Source: Caldilineaceae bacterium
GTDB lineage: Bacteria; Chloroflexota; Anaerolineae; Caldilineales; Caldilineaceae
Assembly (NCBI GenBank): GCA_019637645.1
Contig: JAHBVH010000067.1
Coordinates: 1 to 46,700 of the forward strand
DNA: 46,700 bases
Reading direction: 5' to 3'
Part shown: piece by piece, positions 32,467 through 43,345 of the stretch
Layout of the letters: every line of letters starts with the position of its first letter
How positions within the stretch are numbered: position 1 is the stretch's first letter
Translations under genes and position numbers: made by a program
The notes under the pieces: model-generated
The model's database searches: none
Told to the model about the DNA's origin: nothing
The model's input: the letters and a program-made list of their open reading frames with translations, nothing else

Positions 32467-34287
32467 ATGCCTGAAATCCACTCGGATCGAATGGCAAGCC
32501 CTTCCACTGCACCACTCATTGCATCCCATTCTACCCCATCCCCTGAACCGCCCGAATCCTTTATCCAACCAACTGAGCCTACCGCTGTCGCCAACCGGCC
32601 CCGTCGCCATTTCTTGCTAGGTGGCGGGCTCGCGAGTGCGGCAGTGCTCGTTCCAGCCCTAGCCAGCTCGACGACACCCGCCCAAGCGCAAAGCACGCCT
32701 GAAGCTGTACCAGCGATGCGCTCGGCACAACCGCGCCCTGTTCAGGATGCCGCCGCGCCGACCTTGCCTCCCTTAGCCGTGATCGCCCTCAACCGGATGG
32801 GCTTTGGGCCACGCCCCGGTGAGCTGGCAGCTTTTGGCGCGCTCGGCGCAACGCCAGATGCTGCGCTAACCGCCTATGTTGAGCAGCAACTACAGCCACA
32901 GCTGATTGATGATAGCGCCTGCGATGCCATCATTGCCAGTTATGGCTTTACGACCTTGGGCAAATCTCAGGCCCAGCTTTGGGCGGATCACATTAAAAAG
33001 CCCAACGTTAGTTATAGTGAACGGATCCTACCCGTGGTGGAGACACGTAAGGCGACCTTCTTGCGTGCCATTTACAGCAAACGTCAGCTGACCGAAGTGT
33101 TGGCCGACCACTGGCATAACCACTTTAATATCTACGGCTGGGATAGCTGGACTGCGCCCGTCTTTGTGCACTATGATCGGGATGTGATTCGGGCAAATAT
33201 CTTGGGAAATTTTCGTACAATGCTCGAAGCCGTCGCCACCAGTCCGGCCATGCTCTATTACCTAGACAATCAATCTAACTCTGGTGGTAACCCCAATGAA
33301 AACTATGCTCGCGAACTTTTTGAGCTACATGGCATGGGCGCCGAGAACTATCTGGGCGTTGTCCCGCTCATTATCAACGACGGCGTCTATGAACATCCCG
33401 CACCTAAAGATCCAAGTGGTAAACCGCTCCTGTACATTGATGACGATGTCTATGGTGCAACGACTTGCTTCACTGGCTGGCGGATCGATACAAACACCGG
33501 TCTCTTTACCTTTGATGCCAATGCCCATTTCCCTTATCAAAAGCTGGTGATGGGCCGGTTGATTCCCGCTGCCCAAGGGATTAAAGACGGTAAAGATGTG
33601 CTTGATATTTTGGCAAGGCACCCCATGGCGGCGCGCTACATTTGTCGTCGCCTCTGTCGGCGTCTGTTGAGTGATGAACCGCCTGAAGCGTTAGTACAGG
33701 CGGCGGCGGATGTTTTTATGGCTCATGTTGATGCGCCCGACCAGCTCAAACAGGTCACCCGCACGATTCTCCTCTCCACCGAATTTCGCACAACATGGGG
33801 CCAAAAAATCAAACGCCCCTTGGAGTATGTGGTGAGCCTCTTGCGCGCTGCCGAAGGCGATTTTGTCCCCGACGACAGCTTCTTTTGGAACTATGAAGCC
33901 ATGGGACAACCCCTCTTTGCTTGGTCGCCCCCCAATGGCTATCCCGATGATAAAGCCACCTGGAGTAGCACCATGCCCATGTTACAGCGGTGGCGCATTT
34001 GCAATTCCCTGATCGGTTGGCGCTATGGGGGCGATGGCGAGAATAAAGATGACTACCGCTTGGCTTTTACCAATCCAGCCAGCGTAAAGACCCCCAACGC
34101 CATTGTCGATTACTGGTCCGAACGGCTGTTGGGCTTGCGTCTGCCCGATCATGAACGCCAAGCGGTGGTGGATTTTATGGCCAGTGGCCGGAATCCCGCC
34201 TTTGACCTGCCCGAAAGTGATATCACCGAGCGGCTGCGCTATATGATCGGCCTGATCTTTATGGGCCCTTCATTTCAATGGCGCTAG
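32467..34287 (+). CDS. DUF1800 family protein with Tat signal
   Basis: Protein of 606 residues. After about 45 low-complexity residues it has a twin-arginine-type signal (RPRRHFLLGGGLASAAVLVPAL), ending in AQAQS. The DUF1800 domain starts at ALNRMGFGPRPGE and continues through HWHNHFN, NYARELFELHGMG and CFTGWRID. DUF1800 proteins are nearly always encoded next to a DUF1501 protein, as here. Their role is not established. AAGGAGG precedes the ATG at 32467, so an upstream in-frame ATG at 32452 is rejected. A DUF1501 gene follows after 69 bp, in the same direction. The C-terminus (GPSFQWR) lacks the LP tail carried by its partner. Confidence 0.9.
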   Translation: MPEIHSDRMASPSTAPLIASHSTPSPEPPESFIQPTEPTAVANRPRRHFLLGGGLASAAVLVPALASSTTPAQAQSTPEAVPAMRSAQPRPVQDAAAPTLPPLAVIALNRMGFGPRPGELAAFGALGATPDAALTAYVEQQLQPQLIDDSACDAIIASYGFTTLGKSQAQLWADHIKKPNVSYSERILPVVETRKATFLRAIYSKRQLTEVLADHWHNHFNIYGWDSWTAPVFVHYDRDVIRANILGNFRTMLEAVATSPAMLYYLDNQSNSGGNPNENYARELFELHGMGAENYLGVVPLIINDGVYEHPAPKDPSGKPLLYIDDDVYGATTCFTGWRIDTNTGLFTFDANAHFPYQKLVMGRLIPAAQGIKDGKDVLDILARHPMAARYICRRLCRRLLSDEPPEALVQAAADVFMAHVDAPDQLKQVTRTILLSTEFRTTWGQKIKRPLEYVVSLLRAAEGDFVPDDSFFWNYEAMGQPLFAWSPPNGYPDDKATWSSTMPMLQRWRICNSLIGWRYGGDGENKDDYRLAFTNPASVKTPNAIVDYWSERLLGLRLPDHERQAVVDFMASGRNPAFDLPESDITERLRYMIGLIFMGPSFQWR

Positions 34288-34356
34288 GGCGGCCTGCCGC
34301 CTCGTCGCGCGCAGGTGGACAAACGGGAGTGCGGACAAAATAGAGGAGGATGGACG

Positions 34357-35736
34357 ATGTTTCAACTAACACGGCGTGGTTTGATGGTGGGCTGCTCGGC
34401 GGCCATCGCGGCATTGGCTGGTGCCCGCCTGGGGTATGTCGCCTTTGGTAGCCCCGAAGGTGAACCGAATCAAGATATTTTGGTAGTTGTCTTTTTGCGG
34501 GGCGGCATCGATGGTTTGAGCGCGGTCATGCCGATTGCGGGCGTTGATCGTGGCTACTATGAGACCAGCCGCGAAAATATTGCTGTCCCTGTTAGTGGCC
34601 CCAATGCGGCCCTACCCCTGACGGACCAGCTCGGGCTCCATCCAAGCGGCGCGCCTTTATATGGTCTCTATCAGGATAAAAAAATGGCCGTGATCCATGC
34701 CGCTGGCCTAACGAGCGATACCCGCAGCCATTTTGACGCGATGAAATATATGGAGCTGGGCACGCCAGGCAGCAAAAGCGCGACAACCGGCTGGCTTACC
34801 CGCCATTTGCATACATCCCCCAATCTGCCGAGCCAAATTATCATGCCCGCCTTGGCCGCTGGCAGCCTACAACCGACCTCGCTGATCGGTAGCATGGAGG
34901 CAATCGGCATGACCAGCCCCAATAGTTTCTCTTTTAATGGACATTGGAACTATGGGGATCCACAGCGCGCCGCTCTGCGCAAAGCCTATGGTGGTGATTC
35001 GACGTGGCTACATGCGGCTGGGCTGCAAACCCTAGACGCGGTGGATGTGGTTGAGTATGGCAACCCTGGCAGCTATACGCCAGAGAACGGCGCCGTCTAT
35101 CCTAACAATGGCTTTGGACAAAATTTGCGCACGATTGCCCAAATGATCAAACTACAGTTGGGCATGCGCGTGGCGACGATCGACCTGGGCGGTTGGGATA
35201 CCCATGAATATCAAGGCGATACGGGGACGGGGTACTTTAGCACTCAATTTGGCAACTTAGCCAGCGGCTTAGCCGCGCTCATGACCGACCTCAGCAATGT
35301 CAACGGAACCGACCACACGCAGCGCCTGACTATGGTCGTGATGAGCGAGTTTGGGCGTACCTTTAAGCAAAATGCCAGCCGTGGTACGGATCACGGCCAT
35401 GGGAATGTCATGTTTGTAGTCGGTGGCAAGGTGAATGGTGGTACGGTCTATGGCGCTTGGCCTGGGCTCCACACCGATCAACTCTATGATCGCCGTGACC
35501 TGGCCATTACAACAGACTATCGCAGCGTGTTGAGCGAAATCCTCATTCGGCGCTTGCAGAACGCCAATCTCGGCTATATCTTCCCCGGCTATACGAGCTA
35601 CCAACCGGCGGGTATTTTGCAAGGGGCGGATCTGACGCCGAACTATAATACCCCAACAGTGACCCCGACGCCTGGCTCTACCATTCCTGCCAACACCGCG
35701 TCACAGATTTATCTTCCCATGGTTCGCCAACCGTAG
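34357..35736 (+). CDS. DUF1501 family protein with Tat signal and LP tail
   Basis: Protein of 459 residues. The twin-arginine start (LTRRGLMVGCSAAIAALAG) predicts folded export by Tat. The DUF1501 domain, related to alkaline phosphatase/sulfatase folds, shows VVVFLRGGIDGLSAVMP near the N-terminus, DLGGWDTHEYQ in the middle, and MSEFGRT with GTDHGHGNVMFVVGG, whose Asp/His residues could bind metal. It forms a conserved pair with the DUF1800 gene upstream. The C-terminus has a Thr/Pro linker and ends SQIYLPMVRQP, the shared LP tail. GAGGAGG lies about 9 nt before the ATG at 34357, so the frame from 34315 is rejected. Confidence 0.9.
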   Translation: MFQLTRRGLMVGCSAAIAALAGARLGYVAFGSPEGEPNQDILVVVFLRGGIDGLSAVMPIAGVDRGYYETSRENIAVPVSGPNAALPLTDQLGLHPSGAPLYGLYQDKKMAVIHAAGLTSDTRSHFDAMKYMELGTPGSKSATTGWLTRHLHTSPNLPSQIIMPALAAGSLQPTSLIGSMEAIGMTSPNSFSFNGHWNYGDPQRAALRKAYGGDSTWLHAAGLQTLDAVDVVEYGNPGSYTPENGAVYPNNGFGQNLRTIAQMIKLQLGMRVATIDLGGWDTHEYQGDTGTGYFSTQFGNLASGLAALMTDLSNVNGTDHTQRLTMVVMSEFGRTFKQNASRGTDHGHGNVMFVVGGKVNGGTVYGAWPGLHTDQLYDRRDLAITTDYRSVLSEILIRRLQNANLGYIFPGYTSYQPAGILQGADLTPNYNTPTVTPTPGSTIPANTASQIYLPMVRQP

Positions 35737-35811
35737 ACTTTGTTCTCTGGTTGGCTCTGTCAGGTTTTCCAAACCTGTTAACGCCAGCGCTACGTACATC
35801 CTAACAAGCAC

Positions 35812-35850
35812 AAAAACACCGGCCAACTATACAAGTTGGCCGGTGTTTTT
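35812..35850. terminator. Bidirectional terminator after the DUF1501 gene
   Basis: A 17-bp perfect stem (35812-35828 with 35834-35850), A5 and T5 at its ends, between convergent genes. A degenerate AGACCT-type palindrome (about 35757-35780) precedes it. Confidence 0.9.
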
Positions 35851-35863
35851 ATTGAATATAGGC

Positions 35864-35938
35864 GTTACGCAGTTGGGCCAGACCTGACAGGTTTGGAAAA
35901 CCTGTCAGGTCTCTAGTCACGCTGTTCAAGTGCGTAAC
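35864..35938. repeat. Complete 75-bp palindromic element, copy 6
   Basis: The best-preserved copy. The left terminus GTTACGCAGTTG and right terminus CAAGTGCGTAAC are inverted repeats of 12 bp with one mismatch. Between them is a perfect 15-bp core palindrome (35880-35894 and 35898-35912). It lies just after the stop of the minus-strand subtilase. No ORF, so it is MITE-like. Confidence 0.9.
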
Positions 35939-35979
35939 TTCTATGAATAATTGCTTTCCCGTACTTTTAGAGGAGTGTT

Positions 35980-37362
35980 TTACGGAATAACCGTGATCGG
36001 AAGGTAGATCATGCGTGCCTGTTGCTGACCATTGGTTGGGGTTGGTTGCTCACTAACAATCACATCATCAGGCGGGGTGACGCCATAAGCTAAGGCCCGC
36101 GCTGCATTGATACGACCATAGCCAAAAGACGGGTCAAAGTTGAGGCTGCTCACCTTATCCGCGGTGCTTGTAATGATCTGGTATAGCTCATCGGCGCTGC
36201 GATCCGCGTTTTGACTTAATAGCAAGCCAGCCAGCCCTGCAACGTGGGGCGCGGCCATGCTCGTCCCGCTCATATATGTATAGCCACCATAGTAGTTTCC
36301 GAGATCATAATAGGTACTATAGACGGCATAGCCAGGCGCGGCAACATCAATATAGGCCCCGTAGTTACTCAGCACCCAGCGTTGATCCTTGGCGTCGGTC
36401 GCACTAACGGCAACGACGTGCTCCAGCGCCGCTGGGTAGAAGGCACGCTCGGTGCCCATGTTGCCCGCCGCGGCGACAATAAAGACATCATGCTCGGCAG
36501 CGTAGGCAATGGCACTTTCCACGGTGATGGACGAAACCGCCGCACCGAGACTTAAGTTGATAACGCGCGCGCCGTTATCCGTTGCATAGAGAATGCCTTC
36601 GGCCACACCAGCCCAAGTGCCCGCATTATTTTGGTTGAGGACTTTGACGGGCAACAAGCTGCAACCTGGACAGACTCCTGCCATCCCAATGCCATTGTCG
36701 ATTCCGGCGGCAATAATGCCCGCGGTGTGGGTGCCATGACCGTGATCATCGGTTGGCTCATTATCTTGGTTGATGACATCATAGCCGGGCAGGAGACGGT
36801 CTTGAAATTCAGGATGTTGGGGATTGATGCCCGAATCTAGCACAGCGATAATGACAGAGGGATCGCCGCGTGTGTAATCCCAAGCCGCGCTAGTGTGGGT
36901 TGTTTGCAGAGCATAGGTACGGCTCTGGTTGATAACATCGGGGTCATTGGGCAAGTAAGTACCGGTAACGACCGTATTGTTTTCGATGGTCGTAATGAGT
37001 GCACGGCTGCGCCCTGTTGCTTGCCAACGTTGTTGGGCGATGGCGGCTGGATCATTCGCTAGGTCTTGACGGCGGCTGGTGCTATCGGCCAATAACTGTA
37101 CTTCGGCTACATGAATTGGGGCGAGCCATCGTACCAAAACGCCCTGAATGCTGGTGATAGCTGTCGCGCGTTCCTCTGCCGTAGTTGCTTCTGTGAATTG
37201 GATCAAAACCGTCGGCGTCTCCGCGGTTAGCACATCTGGTTCTGCTGCTAGGAGAGCATGAACTCCAAAAGATTGTCCTTGCAGAAGGCCAAGCATTGGC
37301 AAGAATAGGAGAATACGAGCAATGAATTTGGGGAATGAATATACCATAAGCGCTTTAGACAT
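35980..37362 (-). CDS. Secreted subtilisin-like serine peptidase (S8), thermitase type
   Basis: Peptidase of 460 residues. It has a signal peptide (about 10-40), a prodomain (about 48-135) and a compact catalytic domain (about 145-425). The triad is Asp in AVLDSGINPQH, His in DDHGHGTHTAGI and Ser in SGTSMAAPHVAG. The oxyanion Asn is in AAAGNMGTE. This is a simpler and more canonical subtilase than the two upstream in the window. A short Pro/Thr linker leads to the tail ARMIYLPITVIP, the LP tail with a longer end than usual. AGGAAG lies only 2 nt before the first ATG, so a nearby in-frame ATG at 37347 is an alternative start. Confidence 0.92.
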   Translation of the reverse strand: MSKALMVYSFPKFIARILLFLPMLGLLQGQSFGVHALLAAEPDVLTAETPTVLIQFTEATTAEERATAITSIQGVLVRWLAPIHVAEVQLLADSTSRRQDLANDPAAIAQQRWQATGRSRALITTIENNTVVTGTYLPNDPDVINQSRTYALQTTHTSAAWDYTRGDPSVIIAVLDSGINPQHPEFQDRLLPGYDVINQDNEPTDDHGHGTHTAGIIAAGIDNGIGMAGVCPGCSLLPVKVLNQNNAGTWAGVAEGILYATDNGARVINLSLGAAVSSITVESAIAYAAEHDVFIVAAAGNMGTERAFYPAALEHVVAVSATDAKDQRWVLSNYGAYIDVAAPGYAVYSTYYDLGNYYGGYTYMSGTSMAAPHVAGLAGLLLSQNADRSADELYQIITSTADKVSSLNFDPSFGYGRINAARALAYGVTPPDDVIVSEQPTPTNGQQQARMIYLPITVIP

Positions 37363-37950
37363 CTTCCTACTACCAAGGGCTCACAGGCATGAGCCCACAG
37401 GCAGGTACTGAAATCGGTTGGTCAGTAATACCCTCGCCTGGCTTCGCCTAGATCGCAAGGCTAATACTGCCAGAAAAGCCTATTATCTCTTTGTATAGAG
37501 TACATGGAGAAGCGTAAATGCGAATCGTCGGTTTGTTTTGTCTTTTTGCGTCATTTCCGGCAGAGGGTTGGGGAATGCTCGGCCAAATGTCCGCTTGGAT
37601 CTTACAAGCTGGCCGCCGTACTACCTCCACTGATTGCGTTGTGTGCTGTAGTAAGGTGTACCTTAACGTTGGTGTAGCATTGCCATGTGAGGCGCAAAAG
37701 CGGGTTTGGTTATGTGACAAAAGTTGTGGTATAATGAGATTCAGTCCACTTCGCTTCATCAACTGTTTGGTTCTGGGGCACTCTACGCAGCTACTTAGGC
37801 AACCACCGCACTGTCCCGCCGAAAATGTTGCTTTTTTGCGAGTTGCAAAGGTTGTAAGAGCGTGTTATACTATCTTCGGAATTTACCTTAGGGGTAAATT
37901 TTTGAAATCTCCCCATTCCCATTGTTTCAATGTAAGGAGTAAAAAGAAAA
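37363..37950. other. Divergent intergenic region with two plus-strand promoters
   Basis: The plus-strand reading frame 37518-37958 overlaps both promoters and the start of the ATPase, is cysteine-rich and has no ribosome site, so I do not call it a gene. Promoter 1 is TTGGTT (37706-37711) with TATAAT (37730-37735), 18-bp spacer. Promoter 2 is listed separately. The 5 prime half holds nothing I recognise. Confidence 0.55.
37843..37871 (+). promoter_or_regulatory. Promoter of the MsmX-type ATPase
   Basis: TTGCAA (37843-37848) and TATACT (37866-37871), 17-bp spacer, about 80 bp before the ATG. A second promoter about 135 bp upstream suggests strong or dual control. Confidence 0.75.
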
Positions 37951-39057
<1,107 letters not shown>

Positions 39058-39180
39058 GTTCTGCACTATGGCAGCACGACCTGCTTTGACAGGACCGACA
39101 AGCAGCTTGCCTTATTTTGGAGACTAAGGCTTTCTGCTTGTCTGCTAAGTGCAGCACACTGGACAGAAATGAGATAAAAA

Positions 39181-39217
39181 CAGCCGAGACTAGCGTGGGC
39201 TAGCTCGGCTGTTTTTT
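39181..39217 (+). terminator. Terminator after the MsmX-type ATPase
   Basis: CAGCCGAG-A-CTAGC facing GCTAG-CTCGGCTG with a short loop, then T6. Confidence 0.88.
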
Positions 39218-39344
39218 ATTATGCGGGCTTACCCACTGCCAGCGCGTGTGTCCGGTTGGTGCTATGGGATCGCAACCGCCAACGTAAGTGCTTGTTAGCT
39301 CGGCGGTGCTAGACCAACCTTTGGTGGTAAGCCTTCGTGATCAG

Positions 39345-39372
39345 TGACAAATGACCAAGCACAAAGGACCAA
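39345..39372. repeat. Degenerate heptamer array before the nucleoside phosphorylase
   Basis: Four heptamers TGACAAA, TGACCAA, GCACAAA, GGACCAA in register, ending 7 nt before the ATG. AAAGGA within it doubles as the likely ribosome site. Confidence 0.7.
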
Positions 39373-39379
39373 ACAGCTT

Positions 39380-40699
39380 ATGAACCCAGTGGAGATTATT
39401 GTCAAAAAGCGAGATGGTGCTGAATTGAGCGCAAGCGAGATTCAATATTTTGTGAAAGGCTTTGTCAACGGTGACATTCCCGATTATCAAGCCGCGGCAT
39501 GGGCCATGGCTATCTACTTTCAGGGGATGACCCCCACTGAAACGACCGCCTTGACCCAAGTAATGGCGGCCAGCGGTGATCAATTGGATCTGCACGACGC
39601 CGTCGCACCAGGGCAGTTGATTGTAGATAAACATTCCAGTGGTGGCGTTGGTGACAAGACAACCTTGGTGGTGGGTCCCTTGGTGGCGGCCTGTGGTCTC
39701 CCTGTGGGCAAGATGAGTGGCCGTGGTCTGAGCTTCACTGGCGGCACGATCGATAAGCTAGAGAGCATTGCCGGCTGGAACCCTGATCTGAGCGAAGCCC
39801 AATTCCGCCGTCAATTACAGGAGATCGGCTTGGTGATCGCCGGCCAGACCAGCAATTTGGCCCCAGCCGATAAGGCGCTCTATGCCTTGCGCGATGTGAC
39901 CGGCACCGTGCCTAGCCTCCCCTTGATCGCTAGTAGCATCATGAGCAAAAAATTGGCCGCTGGGGCCGATGCGATTGTGTTGGATGTGAAGTGTGGGCAT
40001 GGTGCTTTTATGGAGACTTTGGCCGATGCCCGCGCCCTTTCGCGGTTAATGGTCGCCATTGGTCAACAGGCCGGTCGACAAGTGACAGCGCTCATCACCC
40101 AAATGGCGCAACCGCTAGGGCACGCTGTGGGCCATGCGTTAGAAGTCCAAGAGGCCATTGCAACGCTCCAAGGCCAAGGCCCGGCTGATTTTCAGAGCTT
40201 GGTGGAAGCCGTGGCAGCGGAAATGCTCTACTTGGGGAAAGCTGCTGCTACACCAGCGGCGGCCCAGCGCGACGTGCAACATGCCCTCCAAAGTGGTGCC
40301 GCTTTGGCTAAATTCCGCGCCTTTGTCGCGGCCCAAGGGGGGGATGTGCAGATGGTCGATGACCCGACGCGCCTGCCGACGGCCCCTGTGCGTCAACCAT
40401 TCGTCGCACAGGCGGATGGCTACATTGTTGGGATAGATGCCCGTACGGTGGGGCTAACTTGTGTGGCGCTGGGGGGAGGACGGCAGAAAAAAGGGGAGCC
40501 GATTGATCATCGGGTGGGGCTGTGGATTCAAAAGAAGGTTGGTGATGCGGTGCAGGCGGGAACAGAATTAGGCGTTATCTTTGCGGCAACCGACACTGCG
40601 GCCCAACAGGCTGCTGCATCCGTACAACAAGCTTATACCTTTTCGGCAACGGCGGTTAACCCCCTGCCCATTCTCTATGACCGCGTTACAGCAGATTAG
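39380..40699 (+). CDS. Pyrimidine-nucleoside / thymidine phosphorylase
   Basis: Enzyme of 439 residues that splits thymidine, uridine or deoxyuridine with phosphate into the base and (deoxy)ribose 1-phosphate. The phosphate-binding segment [11 protein letters not shown] (residues 84-94) and the family signature [16 protein letters not shown] (113-128) are intact. [28 protein letters not shown] follows. Whether it accepts both uridine and thymidine (pdp) or thymidine only (deoA) is not clear from the motifs. The ATG at 39380 is chosen because the conserved sequence starts [13 protein letters not shown]. An in-frame ATG at 39344 lies within the heptamer array. The amidohydrolase/aminotransferase pair about 4 kb away may use the released pyrimidines. 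Confidence 0.93.
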   Translation: MNPVEIIVKKRDGAELSASEIQYFVKGFVNGDIPDYQAAAWAMAIYFQGMTPTETTALTQVMAASGDQLDLHDAVAPGQLIVDKHSSGGVGDKTTLVVGPLVAACGLPVGKMSGRGLSFTGGTIDKLESIAGWNPDLSEAQFRRQLQEIGLVIAGQTSNLAPADKALYALRDVTGTVPSLPLIASSIMSKKLAAGADAIVLDVKCGHGAFMETLADARALSRLMVAIGQQAGRQVTALITQMAQPLGHAVGHALEVQEAIATLQGQGPADFQSLVEAVAAEMLYLGKAAATPAAAQRDVQHALQSGAALAKFRAFVAAQGGDVQMVDDPTRLPTAPVRQPFVAQADGYIVGIDARTVGLTCVALGGGRQKKGEPIDHRVGLWIQKKVGDAVQAGTELGVIFAATDTAAQQAAASVQQAYTFSATAVNPLPILYDRVTAD

Positions 40700-40740
40700 G
40701 GAGTAGGAGACTAGAGACTTGTGGGTGTTCGTCTCATATC

Positions 40741-40800
40741 TCCTTTGTCCTTTGTCCTTTGTCCTTTGTCCTTTGTCCTTTGTCCTTTGTCCTTTGTCCT
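40741..40800. repeat. Heptanucleotide tandem array (TCCTTTG)n
   Basis: Eight exact copies plus four bases, running up to base 40800. The TAA stop of the minus-strand methyltransferase/reductase occupies 40801-40803. On the sense strand of that gene the array begins right after the stop. Confidence 0.95.
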
Positions 40801-42717
40801 TTACCCACTGCCCGTCACGGTCAGCCCGCGTTCCTGGGGCGTCAGCACCTCTAAGACTTGACAGGCCAACTCATAGCGGCCAAAGCTGGGCATGAGATAG
40901 GTGCCTTGGACATGGGGCAGCTCTTTTAATTCCAAGAGCAGCTCCTGGGCCATTTTGACCCCTTCCTGTCGGCCATTGGCACCTGCCTTGCGCATACGTT
41001 CGAGCGCCGCTTCGCTAAGGGTAATGCCGGGCACCTCATTGTGGAGGAACGAGGCATGGCGGTGGCTTTGCAGGGGCAAAATGCCAATCAACACCGGTAC
41101 GGGAAACGTGCCATAGCGTTCCTCATAGAGGGCGAGGAAGTTGGCCCACAACTGTGGATCGTAGATCGGCTGCGTCATGGTAAAGTGCGCGCCGCCACTG
41201 ACTTTTTGGTAGAAGCGATCCACTTCTTCGCTAAGATTGGGGCGGGTTGGATCACAGGCCACAGCAATGGTAAACGCTCCCTGTTGCCCCATCTCCCGCT
41301 CGTTGGCATCATACCCTGCATTAAACTTGTTGATGATGCGTACCAAACCAATGCTATCCACATCATAGACCGGCGTACTCTGGCGGTTATCCCCCATGCT
41401 GGGCGGATCACCGGTAAGGGCCAGGATATTGCGCACGCCGAGCGCATGGGCCCCGATGAGATCCGCTTGGAGTCCCATTAACGAGCGGTCCCGCGTGGTG
41501 AAATGGACCACCGTCTCAATATTGACCTGCTGCTGAATCTGGATACAGAGGGAAAGCGCGCTCATGCTGACGCGCGCCGTAGGACTATCAGCCACATTGA
41601 CCGCGTCGGCGCCAATGGCCTTGGCATGGCGCGCCCCCTCGATCTGTTTCTGGGCGACAAAGCCGCGCGGGGGATCGACCTCGACACTGACCACAAACTT
41701 GCCCTCGCGCAACTTCTGCAGCAAGGCGGTTGGCGCGATCGCAGCCTCTAGCGCATAGTCATGGGTGCGCTCGGTTGCCTCGTCCTTGATGACCAAGGGT
41801 TCTGTTGGCTGGGCGCGTTGGCCAGTTTGCGCCGTTAAATGAACATTCAGGGCTTCGCGCATGGCGCGGACATGCATGGGCGTGGTGCCACAACAGCCAC
41901 CGATCAACCGGGCATTTTGGGCCAGGAAGAGCGGCACATGGCGAGCAAAATATTCGGGGCTGGACGGATAATAAAGCCGCCCTTCGACCCGCTGGGGAAA
42001 GCCCGCGTTGGGCATGATGCTAAAGTGAACATTGGGCGTTGCGGCATGCATGGCGCTCAACGACTCTAACATCTGTGCGGGTCCGACGCTACAATTCGCC
42101 CCCACCAGATCGACGCCTTCGGCCAGCAGCCGCTCGGTAACCACCTGTGGCGTCAAGCCGGTCATAGTCAGCCCATCCTGGGCATAGGTCATGGAGGCGA
42201 CGATCGGCAGATCACAAAGTTCATGGGCAACCTGAACCGCGATCAAGAGCTCTTCGAGGTTGTTAAAGGTCTCAAAGAGCAAGAAATCGGCTCCGGCTTC
42301 CCACAGGACGGCGATCTGTTCGCGATAGGCTTCGGCGGCTTCGCTGGCGGTTAGGGGGCCAAAGGGTTGCAAGCGCTTGCCCAAGGGGCCGACATTGCCC
42401 GCGATAAAGATCGCGCGCCCCGCGACTTCCCGCACATCGCGCACCAGGCGCACGGCCTTGAAGTTGAACTCGCGCACATGGTCAGCGAGGCCATATTCAG
42501 CGAGACGGATACGATTGGCACCAAAGGTGTGACTCTTGATCACATCGGCACCGGCGACGGCATAGGCTTGGTGCACGGCTGTCACCCAACCGGGACGGGT
42601 AACCACCAATTGTTCCAGGCACTGTTCGCTGCTCGCGCCTTTGGCATAGAGCATGGTGCCCATTGCCCCGTCACCTAGGAGGGGCTGTTCCTGCAATTTT
42701 TGGATAAAAGGATTCAT
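40801..42717 (-). CDS. Bifunctional homocysteine S-methyltransferase / 5,10-methylenetetrahydrofolate reductase
   Basis: Fusion of 638 residues (YitJ type). The N-terminal half (about 1-310) is a zinc-dependent homocysteine methyltransferase: [10 protein letters not shown] at the start and zinc ligands Cys about 208 (GANCSVGP) and Cys-Cys about 273-274 (GGCCGTTP). The C-terminal half (about 345-630) is a FAD-dependent MTHFR barrel with [20 protein letters not shown] and [10 protein letters not shown]. It would supply methyl groups for methionine and link them to the folate pool. Standalone cobalamin-dependent MetH domains (B12 and activation) are absent. It is downstream of a SpoU methyltransferase by 33 bp and probably cotranscribed. 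Confidence 0.95.
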   Translation of the reverse strand: MNPFIQKLQEQPLLGDGAMGTMLYAKGASSEQCLEQLVVTRPGWVTAVHQAYAVAGADVIKSHTFGANRIRLAEYGLADHVREFNFKAVRLVRDVREVAGRAIFIAGNVGPLGKRLQPFGPLTASEAAEAYREQIAVLWEAGADFLLFETFNNLEELLIAVQVAHELCDLPIVASMTYAQDGLTMTGLTPQVVTERLLAEGVDLVGANCSVGPAQMLESLSAMHAATPNVHFSIMPNAGFPQRVEGRLYYPSSPEYFARHVPLFLAQNARLIGGCCGTTPMHVRAMREALNVHLTAQTGQRAQPTEPLVIKDEATERTHDYALEAAIAPTALLQKLREGKFVVSVEVDPPRGFVAQKQIEGARHAKAIGADAVNVADSPTARVSMSALSLCIQIQQQVNIETVVHFTTRDRSLMGLQADLIGAHALGVRNILALTGDPPSMGDNRQSTPVYDVDSIGLVRIINKFNAGYDANEREMGQQGAFTIAVACDPTRPNLSEEVDRFYQKVSGGAHFTMTQPIYDPQLWANFLALYEERYGTFPVPVLIGILPLQSHRHASFLHNEVPGITLSEAALERMRKAGANGRQEGVKMAQELLLELKELPHVQGTYLMPSFGRYELACQVLEVLTPQERGLTVTGSG

Positions 42718-42750
42718 GAAAGGTAATGACCTCAGGGAAAGAACAGGGTG

Positions 42751-43212
42751 CTAACGGCAACGTTTGACCATTCTATCATACATGACCAAACTGCCTGCCA
42801 CCGCCACGTTATAGCTGGCGACGCGGCGGGCAGGAATACTCACCAGCCGTTGACAACGCGCGGCTATCTCATTGGGCAGCCCACCATCCTCTGCTCCCAG
42901 CAGATAAATGGCTCGTTCGGGGTGAACAAAGTCTGGCAGGGGCTCGCCCCCCATTTCAACGCCGACGAGTAAGCAGTTATACGCGGCACTGCTGTACATA
43001 GTGGCAAAGGTGTCATAGCGAAAGAGCGGGACATGCCGCCAACTTTTGAAAACATCGTCAGATTGTTGTTTGTAGCGGGTGCCAATGGTAAAGAGAAAGG
43101 CTGCCCCCAGTTGGTAGGCGCTACGCCAAAGCATACCCACGTTTTCTTGGTTTTTGACTTGGTAGATGCCAATGCCAAAGTAGCCAGCATCATCTGGTAA
43201 AGATGCAGTCAC
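42751..43212 (-). CDS. SpoU-family RNA methyltransferase, short form
   Basis: SPOUT methyltransferase of 153 residues, about the length of TrmL and related single-domain enzymes that methylate a tRNA wobble ribose. The three motifs are VKNQENVGMLWRSA, LLGAEDGGL and IPARRVASYNVAVAGSLVMYD. The last replaces the usual SLNV with SYNV. The GTG start at 43212 follows AGGA by 6-7 nt. The gene lies between the aminotransferase and the methyltransferase/reductase, 33 bp before the latter. Its RNA target is not deducible. Confidence 0.87.
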   Translation of the reverse strand: MTASLPDDAGYFGIGIYQVKNQENVGMLWRSAYQLGAAFLFTIGTRYKQQSDDVFKSWRHVPLFRYDTFATMYSSAAYNCLLVGVEMGGEPLPDFVHPERAIYLLGAEDGGLPNEIAARCQRLVSIPARRVASYNVAVAGSLVMYDRMVKRCR

Positions 43213-43345
43213 GGTGATTCCTAGCTATGTGTGGACAGCGTCGCGCGTCTGATGAGCGTTGTTAGAAACGGTTTGCTAAGGGGCTAGGGCTCGTCCACAC
43301 TTTGTCATTGGGTTGGCTCTGTGGTGCCCATAACCGCCAATGTGC

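Larger units (their letters stand above)
39058..39379. other. Intergenic region with terminator and heptamer array
   Basis: Holds the ATPase terminator (39181-39217) and a short heptamer array before the phosphorylase start. Nothing else is recognisable. Confidence 0.5.
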